From positions 4,712,001-4,776,000 of the forward strand of contig JAGYVD010000001.1 of the NCBI GenBank assembly GCA_021209875.1: DNA of 64,000 nt, read 5' to 3'. Below, one piece after another: positions 56,373 to 64,000 of the stretch; within the stretch, counting starts at the first letter, position 1; the number at the start of each line of letters is the position of its first letter. Source of the stretch: Rosellinia necatrix (Eukaryota > Ascomycota > Sordariomycetes > Xylariales > Xylariaceae). A program made the position numbers and the translations under genes. The notes under the pieces are model-generated. The model ran no database searches, was not told the DNA's origin, and saw only the letters and a list, made by a program, of their open reading frames with translations.

Positions 56373-58461
56373 TCCTTGTTTTTCGCCGACCACATCTAAC
56401 CTGGATATAGACACGAGGCATAGAAACCTTTGCTCGCAAAGTTACCACCACTGCAAGCCATCTCGCCGGACATGGTGTTGACACCACCGGGAGCCATTAC
56501 CACAGCGCCATGGGTCAAGTCCACAAGCAGCTCGCTCGGCCCGCCGTGCAGAAAAAGATGTTCTCCATGACGCGGACAACCCCGACCGATCTCGTGCGCT
56601 CCAAGTTCTCGACCGCCGAAATACAATCTCGTGCCCTGGCTTATTTATCCGACGACATGCTGCAAAACATCCCCGAGGACGAAAATGCGTACTCGCTGTT
56701 CCAAGGTTTCCAGGCGAGCTTCCCCGAGATGACGGAAGACGGCAAGCGACAGAGGAGGAGGTCCTTCCGAGGCAGAAGACTGATCGAGGATACACCGACG
56801 GCAGCCGACAGCCCACAACATCTGCACAAGTTAAAGAAAGGGAGGTCCTCGCTACTGCATGAGTTAGAAATGCTTGGCATAAGGAAAAACATGGCCACCA
56901 GCGAGGTCCGCGAGATCGACATGAAAATCGCAAACCTCACAGGCATGCGGAGGATTATCCTAGACAGGCTCGCAGGCTTGGAGCAGGAAGAAGCCTTGTT
57001 AGAGCACGACAGTAAGGGGCAGCGAATATCCGGTGCGCACTTTGTTACTGACCAGGCACGATAGTTGTCGATATGGAAGGCCGGATAGAGGTGGTACAAG
57101 AGCTCGTTGACGAAGCCGAGTCTCTAGCCGCTGCCACGGCCGCAGCGGTGAGGTCGGATGAGGACGATCTAGTCACAGACCAAGACGTTGACGAGTTTAT
57201 GTCGAAATCTATTTATGAGAAGATCCCATTGGCACCAAGCGCGCCGACTCGTCGGGGGCGGCAAAAGACAAGTCGGCGAAAATCCATGCCTGTTTTGCAT
57301 GAGCACTTCGAACCGGGATTCAATATCAGAGATATCAAGGCCCACGCCGACCAAGTCACGGCCATAGATTTTGATATGCCGTTTGGCACCCTAGTGTCGG
57401 CATCCCTGGACGACACGGTCAAAGTATGGGACCTCAACGCGGGAAGGTGTATAGGCCTACTCGAAGGCCATACCGCATCTGTGCGAGCGCTGCAGGTACA
57501 AGATAACGTTTTGGTTACGGGTTCTGCTGATGCCACTGTGCGGCTATGGGATTTGAGCAAGGCTCATTATGACCCCCAAGGCAGCCGGTTTGGACGGGAT
57601 GACGAGGAGGACGACGGGATGGCCTTCGAGAATCCAGATGACCAGCCAGTCGACCCACCAGCAGGAAGTATGGCTGATTGCCCAATGTTTGTGTTGCAAT
57701 CACATGTCGACGAGATCACCGCTCTCCACCTTCGAGGTGAGGTGCTTGTGTCAGGTTCATCAGACAAGACGCTCCGCCAATGGGACCTTGAAAAGGGTCG
57801 CTGCATACAAACGTTGGATGTAATGTGGGCGGCGGCGCAAGCTTCCGCGTCCCTCGGCTCGGGCGAGGCTACCTGGAGACAGACCTCTCGTCAGGCTTCA
57901 GGGGCCGCCGATTTTGTCGGAGCTCTGCAAGTCTTCGAGTCCGCACTCGCCTGCGGCACCGCGGACGGCATGGTACGTCTGTGGGATCTCCGTAGCGGAC
58001 AAGTTCACCGTAGCCTCGTAGGGCATACCGGCCCAGTCACCTGCCTACAATTCGACGATGTTCATATCGTTACGGGAAGTTTAGATCGCAGCATACGGGT
58101 AAGTCGGCTGGTCTTCATATCCAGACATGAAACCTAATTTTCTCGGCATTCATCCTCGACAACTCGCTAACCATGTACGAAATAGATATGGGATCTGCGC
58201 ACGGGATCTATTTTTGACGCCTACGCGTACGACAACCCGGTCACAAGCATGATGTTCGACGACCGACGCATCGCCAGTGCGGCTTGTGAGGATGTAGTCA
58301 AAGTGTACGATAAGATGGAGTCGCGGCAGTGGGACTGCGGCGCGGGCATCACGGAGACGGAAGACGGGCGTGCGCCTGCCATCGTCGAACATGTCCGCAT
58401 CAAGGATGGATACATGGTCGAAGGGCGCCGGGATGGCATAATCGGTGCCTGGGCGTGTTAG
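56096..58461 (+). CDS. MDV1: Mitochondrial division protein 1 (WD40 adaptor)
   Basis: Exons 56096-56164, 56411-57011, 57065-58098 and 58186-58461, 659 residues, all in frame. Mdv1 links the outer-membrane anchor Fis1 to the dynamin Dnm1 in mitochondrial (and peroxisomal) fission. The N-terminal Fis1-binding region has [34 protein letters not shown] and [13 protein letters not shown] coiled coil follows ([16 protein letters not shown] to [20 protein letters not shown], about residues 165-230), then a short linker ([19 protein letters not shown]). Seven WD40 blades complete it, with [74 protein letters not shown] and [20 protein letters not shown]. The frame remains open upstream to 55955 but without an ATG, hence this start. 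Intron 1 is large (246 bp) and full of microsatellites. Confidence 0.92.
56206..56372 (+). repeat. Compound microsatellite in MDV1 intron 1
   Basis: A CT run, a TG run with TA interruptions, then after a GC-rich gap a CA run and a long CT run. It lies inside a spliced intron, so it does not alter the protein. Confidence 0.9.
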
Positions 58462-59690
58462 GAATGTCACGCAGGCTATAGAGGACTATATATAGATGGT
58501 CATAGAGAGAGGTCGGGGGACGTCCCTCTTGTATATACATGTACGTGTATATTTACGAAGGTGTTATGACGGACAACAACACGCTCGGCTCGGGTTGGAT
58601 CACGGCTTAATGGTCATGGAACACGAAATGTACTAATCCAATGTATCATAAGAAACTACCTCTACGAGTCTTGTGCATAGTTGTGTGATAGTGAGCTCCG
58701 ATGAGTTTTGGAATATTCGGTATGAAGATTATGTATTTAAAGTCCATAACCTATGGGTACTCCCTATATATATATATATATGCCGATGTGAATGACGCTG
58801 AGACTAGATTTTATCTTTACACGCTTGTAAATGAGCTTTACGATGGGTATTAGCACACCGTCCCTGTCCTTCCTCACTAGACTAGTCATTAAGGGACCTT
58901 CGTAAAGAGTCTGCTCATTGCGATCATATCCGCCCATCTACAAGAGGAAAAGTGCCGTCGTCCACAACCGACGCACGGTGACTGACAACACATCGTAACA
59001 CCACCCAGCAGTACCATAAGATCTCATCCTACTCTAGCTTAAATTCGACCCATGTTGAACATACGCACACTAAAAGGGTGCCCGCGATCCACATAGCCTA
59101 TGTACCCAACAACATCGTCCGCTTCACCACCGCTACCAGTATTAAAACACAGCGTAACGTTTTTCATGTCATCCTAGCAACAGCATCGGCGTCGACGTCG
59201 GCGCTAATACTCAGGTTCCAGTATTGAGAACCAAAAAAAAGAGGGGAAAAAAAAAGATTCCTCCATATATGCGCACAGGCAGAACTCGAGACGGAACAAC
59301 CAACTGCTAATCTCGCTACTACTACCTAACCTCCTTACCACGCACCTTTTAACTTATCCGGCTACCAACTACGTACGGTAGACAAGGTTGCAAAAAGCAA
59401 GGGGACAGAAAAGAGAGTACTAGTACTGGATGGATGTCGGTATCGACAACCCACTATCCGTGCGGCTCTTCCTCTCTCGGTTATAGTACCTGAACGCTTT
59501 ACGTCGCCGTCCCCTTTTTTTTATTTTAAATTTTTTTTTTTTTTTTTAAGTTATGTCCGCTAGGTTACCATCCAACACACAAGCGAAATGCATATACCCA
59601 ACCTATCCCGTCGTTTCTATATCGAACCAGCCACCAACTCCCAATCCCGACGCAGAGGGAGGAAGGGTGTCATGTCCGTGCGTGTTTATA

Positions 59691-59724
<34 letters not shown>

Positions 59725-60954
59725 CATATACACACGACGTACGTACGTACGCAAGGCCTAGAAGACACATGTAAACAACAATTCGAACCAGGAAACCCAC
59801 GAGGCAGCGTATCATCCAACGTATTTGCCTAAACGGCGGGCTCCTACTCTTGGTCCGCCGGGGGGATCGGAATTTGATTTGACCCGTTTCCTTGAGTCTT
59901 CTTTTCGTTTGGACACCAGCCACCCCGTCTGTTTTTTTTTTTCTGACACAAAGTCGCTCGGTACTGCTTCCAGTCTTAACTAGAGATGTATGTAATATCC
60001 GAGCGTCTATGTCTCAGCCTTTTGGGTCCCTGGGGGAGGGGTTTACAATTTCATTTTTTTCCCTCTTTATCTCTTTCTCGTTTTGGATAGTAACAGGCTG
60101 TCGCGTCGTATGTCTACCCCATTATCGAATACGTAAGACCGGGGGGGTTTCATAATGAGGGTGATATATAGCTAGAATAAATATAAGCTAGTTATGTTAT
60201 ATAGTTCGGTAGAGGTATATTTGTTATATAAAAAGAAAAAGAAGAAAGAAAACAGATTTTTAGTATAACACAAATGGGTTACACCAACCGTGACGTATGG
60301 TATGGTATCGTTCGGCATCTCTCTTAATGTCGCTGCAGGTAGTTAGCTGATGAACAAGGTAAGAAAGTCGGGTGCGGCGTACGCATGGGAATAGTGCGCA
60401 CGGCCATAGCGAGGCTTGGCTAAGCCCTGTTGGCTTGTGAGCCGTTACCACAAGTATCGATGATTTGAGGGACATGGCATGGTAGAGACTGGTATACGCT
60501 GAGCTGTCATATTCCAGTGGGCATGACGATGAGTATCATCCGTCCGTGTGTGCATGGTAGGGCACCCATAGTGGGCACGAAGGTCGTTCGTCGACAGATT
60601 CGCGAAGGAATCACGGGTAGCAACGAACCGAACATATCCCTCGGCCGGTCGGCCGGTTTGCGGATCATGAGAAGCCAGGTCATGGCCATTCACAGCAGCT
60701 AACACGCCTATGTATGTACGGGGCCTCTCTTATAAGCCGTCTAGGTCGTTCACGTCGGATTTGGAGGCACGGATGTTTTGAAAAGGGCTGGGTTTCCTAG
60801 GGACCCTTCCTCCTCCTCCCATGAAAGGCTCGTGGGCTGCATGAAGCATACCGCGGTGAGTGGTAAGTTAGTTATTCTGAGAACTTGGGTCGACTTACTG
60901 TAACCTCAAATACAAAGCTTTCTGCCCTCGACGCTTGGGACCCGAAAACGGCTC
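58462..60954. other. Gene-free region with microsatellites
   Basis: 2.5 kb with no supported gene. TA repeat at about 58764-58782, T run near 59515-59550, CATA tetranucleotide repeat at about 59692-59722 followed by ACGT repeats. Confidence 0.5.
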
Positions 60955-61414
60955 CTAGGGAAGAGGAGGGGACGGGGGGGGCTGGCACGCTGCGACCTGT
61001 TGCATGCCAATGTGAAGCCTCATTCGCTCATCTCGGGAGGCGACGTTAGCGAGATATACCTGGGTAGGGTATTCCGCAGATACACCGTTTTCCAAATTCG
61101 TCTCATCGGGCTTCATCACATGTGAGGGAACCTCACGGCTTGGTAAGATTTCGGTTCCCTCGACGCTCACACTTTTCCCCTGGACAGTCGGTAATACCTC
61201 GCTGCCTTGCGTGAGAGGCTCGCTCACCCCCATTCCCTCCCCGCACCCCGGAGAATGAATCTCGGGCTGGGCCGGATCGAGATCATTCGATAGAGGTCCG
61301 CTATGTACTTGCTGTCGCTTTAATCGGGACAGTTGAGGTGTCAGGATGGCGTCATTCGGGCCACGGATTATATACGTGCACCGTCACGCGCACGCGCGCT
61401 CTCACCTCGAGCAT
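60955..61414 (-). CDS. Predicted small two-exon protein, 121 aa, unknown
   Basis: Exons 61414-61406 (MLE) and 61311-60955. The ATG stands in CACCATGC, a good fungal start context. The donor is GAG/GTGAGA; within the 94-bp intron a CTGAC branch site is followed by acceptor CGACAG. Splicing puts MLE directly before QVHSGPLSNDLDPAQPEIHS. The second exon is open for 119 codons, with coding-like composition (VLPTVQGKSVSVEGTEILPS, KPDETNLENGVSAEYPTQVY, ANVASRDERMRLHIGMQQVA), and ends in a Pro-rich QPPPSPPLP. Acceptor ATTAAAG six bases earlier would also be in frame. No domain or signal peptide is recognised. The evidence is structural only; the poly-C near the stop could hide a frame error. Confidence 0.4.
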
Positions 61415-62790
61415 GGTGTCGGTGGTTTCAGCAAAGGTATAATTCCTTTTTTGCCCTCTTATCAGAGAGGCAATGCAGATCTGTGGTATTTGGCGATCTT
61501 ACAGCAAGCATCATCCCATGGATGCATATGCATCTTCTCCAAATACCAAACACAGAGAGTAGCTTCACGTGGCCCAGAAAAGCAAGCCAAGCTGGTTCTG
61601 CTCTTCCACCCCCCCAGAATAAACTAGAGCTCTCCTCTTTTCTTTCTTTTCTTTCTTTCTTTCTTCTTTCTTCTTTTATTGTTATTGGTAACTATTCTTA
61701 TTTTTTATTCTTATTTCCTCGATACTATGGATTTCGGGCCTTTATCAAGCTCCTTCTCCCATCGATCTGGTGCCTGATCGGCAGCAACGGTCATCTCTTC
61801 TTCCTCTTCAAGTTCGACGGCCGATGTTTGCCAAGGAAACCATGTACAATCGACCACCCCTCCCATCTCCCCGCCCCCCTTGTCCGTCTTTAGACCAGAT
61901 ATTCGCCCAAATTCAAGTTCCCTTAATATCCGTGCCGTGTCTACTCCACAGTTTTACTCCGCACTGCAACCCTGATTTTCCGGTTGTGGTGTGAGCAGGC
62001 GAAACGAATTACAAAAAAAAAAAAAAGGAACAAAAGACACCACACCCAAGTAAGGTACCTATGTAGGCTGTCCAAGCTAGGGCGAGGAAGCCATACTCTT
62101 ATGAGATGTTGGGAAGTGTATGCAAGTACGCTAAGCCAACTTATGCACGATGATACTTTAGCCTTTTCTCTTTAGTGTATCTAGGGCGTAGTTGTGGAAT
62201 AGCTAGTCTGAACGTTGTAGGCGCGCTGTGCCTCGGTGAGAGCTTTTTTTTTTTTTTTTCCTTTTGAAGATGGATTTCTCCGCAGCGTTGCCAAGCCGAA
62301 GGAACCACCAGGCAGCGGGGAAACCTAGACTAACAAAGGCTCAGTCAGGGGTGTTCCGGATAAATTCGAATCAGTCTTAGGGCCCTTACAGTAGTCTGCT
62401 TTTGCAGCACAGACAGAGAGAGAGAGAGAGAGAGAGAGGGAGGGAGAAGGTGAGAGAACAGACCAGCCGGCCCACCAGTGCACCTCACCTCTATGGGCGG
62501 AATCCACGATAGGCAATTCCCTAGTCTCGGAACCAAGACCCTCGAGCGAAGGCTATGCTCTGCCATGACGGAAGTAGAGGGCTTGCTTCCATATGAAGAC
62601 AATCCTTAGACGCGCTGGGAAGAGCGGTGGCGCGGGCTTAAGAGTAATAGTTCTGGGGACGACGTGTCTGGCACTATTTCTTCTCCTTCTCACCTTCCAG
62701 CCTACCATCCAGCAGAAGCAGCAGCAGAAGCAGCAGCAGCAGCAGCGGTGCCTGAGTCTCATTGGCGTCCCATTCCATTTAGCTGCCAAC
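61415..62790. other. Intergenic before the lactonase gene
   Basis: TTTC-rich tract near 61635-61680, A run near 62010, T run near 62246-62260, GA microsatellite at about 62406-62440 and a CAG-rich run at 62713-62750 just before the next start. No other supported gene. Confidence 0.5.
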
Positions 62791-63911
62791 ATGTGGAAAA
62801 GTGTGTTCCCCGCAGCAGCAGGGCTGTTGGCTGGATCGACATCCGCCACCCTCCTGTACGTGACTTCGTATGCCGGCACTGTCACGACGCTGGACCTGGT
62901 GGAGGGGGCGTCGTCCGCGGTGGCAGCAGCCACGCTCGAGACCGTCGCTAGCACGACGGCATGCGGAGCCAATCCTTCGTGGTTGACCCTGGACTACTCC
63001 AAGTCGTTCCTGTATTGTCTGGACGAGGCTTGGGGTCAGCCCACGGGTGCCATTACGTCGTTCTACACCCACGCCAACGGCTCGTTGACGCCGCTGGCCA
63101 GCGCCGAGCTAGTCGCCGGGCCCGTCAGTATAGCGGAGTTTGGCGTAGGCGGCCATGGGCTGGCCGTCGCATCTTAGTAAGTACAGCCTAAAGACGAACG
63201 AGAGAGAGAGAGAGAGAAAGAGAGGGAAAGAGGGCGGGTGATAGGGCGAGAGAGGGATAGGAAGATTCTTTCGCCCGTCCGGGATGGGCTCGTGACCCAA
63301 GTACATCGTAGCATCTAGGCTCATGATTGGGGGCCGGCCATGATGCTTGCCTGCCTACTTGCTTGCCTACTTGCTTGCCCGCGCTGATGGGGAATGGTTC
63401 CGGCACCAGGCTAGTCATCTGCTAACCACGAGATCGTGATTCTAGTGCCGGCTCTGGGATCAACGTCGTAAGCATGGCCCCAGAAGGCGGTGTTGAGTTA
63501 GTCCAGAACGAAACCTACAAGCTCTCGCAGCCGGGCCCCAACCCCGACAGGCAGGAGGCCCCTCACCCGCACCAGGCCATCCTGGACCCCACCGCGAGGT
63601 TTGTCCTCGTCCCAGACCTGGGTGCCGACCTGGTGCGGGCGTACCAGGCGGACGCGGGCACCCTCAAGCTCACGCCCATCGCCCCCCTGAAGGTCGCTGC
63701 CGGGGCCGGCCCGAGACACGCCGCCTTCAAGACGGGCTCCAAGAAGACCTTCTTCTACGTGGCCACGGAGCTGTCCAACACCATCGTCGGCTACGAGGTC
63801 AAGTACAGCGGCACCAAGAGCATCGGCTTCACCAAGCTGTTCACCATCCCGCTCCACGGCGACGACCGCCCGCTCGCGGCGACGGCAGCGGCCGGTGAGA
63901 TCATGGTAACG
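62791..63911 (+). CDS. Secreted beta-propeller lactonase (6-phosphogluconolactonase/carboxymuconate cyclase-like), 3' end beyond window
   Basis: Exons 62791-63176 and 63446-63911, the latter ending at a GTACGT donor in phase 0; the next exon is outside the window. The 269-bp intron has GTAAGT and TAG and carries a GA microsatellite. MWKSVFPAAAGLLAGSTSA is a signal peptide. LLYVTSYAGTVTTLDL, CGANPSWLTLDYSKSFLYCL, SYAGSGINVVSMAPEGGVEL, HPHQAILDPTARFVLVPDLG with ADLVRAY, and GAGPRHAAFKTGSKKTFFYV mark the seven-bladed lactonase fold; HPHQ..DP and GPRHA are typical of the family. Secretion suggests action on an extracellular lactone rather than in the pentose phosphate pathway. The frame is also open upstream from an ATG at 62593, which would add 66 residues with a hydrophobic segment and a Gln run; the internal start is preferred for its clean signal peptide. 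Confidence 0.8.
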
Positions 63912-64000
63912 GTACGTGCAGACTACAAAACTTGCCTCCCTCTAAGAAATAAGTAGCGTAGAGCGGGCCATCTAGATAGAATCTACCACACCTTTCACCT

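Overview
The window is nuclear DNA of a filamentous ascomycete, most likely a Sordariomycete. The protein-coding genes are broken by short GT..AG introns (about 50-130 bp, usually with a CTGAC-type branch site). Conserved fungal orthologues are easy to recognise (MDV1, BUB3, POP5, GPN2, BCP1, chorismate mutase, gephyrin/CnxE). GC-rich coding blocks alternate with AT-rich, gene-poor stretches holding broken gene relics, as expected of a genome with repeat-induced point mutation. I found no rRNA, tRNA, CRISPR array or bacterial feature. All exon boundaries are my own, read from frame continuity and splice signals.

Left part (1-37 kb), accessory in character: a tannase/feruloyl-esterase gene cut by the window edge; an AT-rich stretch with an ankyrin-repeat relic; a large cysteine-rich multi-pass membrane protein; a small secreted protein; a TMEM97/EXPERA protein tail-to-tail with a secreted or type I membrane protein; a three-exon SAM methyltransferase; a C-terminal relic of a PAF-acetylhydrolase-like enzyme; a repeat-rich zone with hairpins and tandem repeats (16-18 kb); a long decayed zone with an alpha/beta-hydrolase pseudogene (21-22 kb); a divergent pair of a DUF2235 hydrolase and an unusual protein kinase (23.4-27.8 kb); the molybdenum cofactor gene cnxE (28.3-30.6 kb); an O-methyltransferase with two apparent homopolymer frameshifts (32.7-34.3 kb); and a zinc-finger-like protein with a third apparent frameshift (35.7-37.1 kb).

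Right part (37.4-64 kb), mostly housekeeping: POP5 (RNase P/MRP) convergent with GPN2 (their coding regions are 4 bp apart), BUB3 (spindle checkpoint), a fungal unknown with one membrane segment, a PCL-type cyclin, BCP1, chorismate mutase, MDV1 (mitochondrial fission), a predicted small two-exon gene and a secreted beta-propeller lactonase running off the right edge. The long intergenic gaps here (43.7-48.7, 49.7-52.2, 54.9-56.1 kb) carry many copies of a short palindromic CCTAGGTAGGT-type motif.

The genes do not form one pathway. There is no polyketide or peptide synthetase backbone, so the scattered methyltransferases are not called a metabolite cluster. The points most worth a second look are the DUF2235-kinase pair in its decayed island, the family of hairpins with a shared AAGCA loop, two diverged dispersed repeat pairs, the +1 homopolymer frameshifts, the His-rich linker in CnxE and the predicted small gene at 61 kb.
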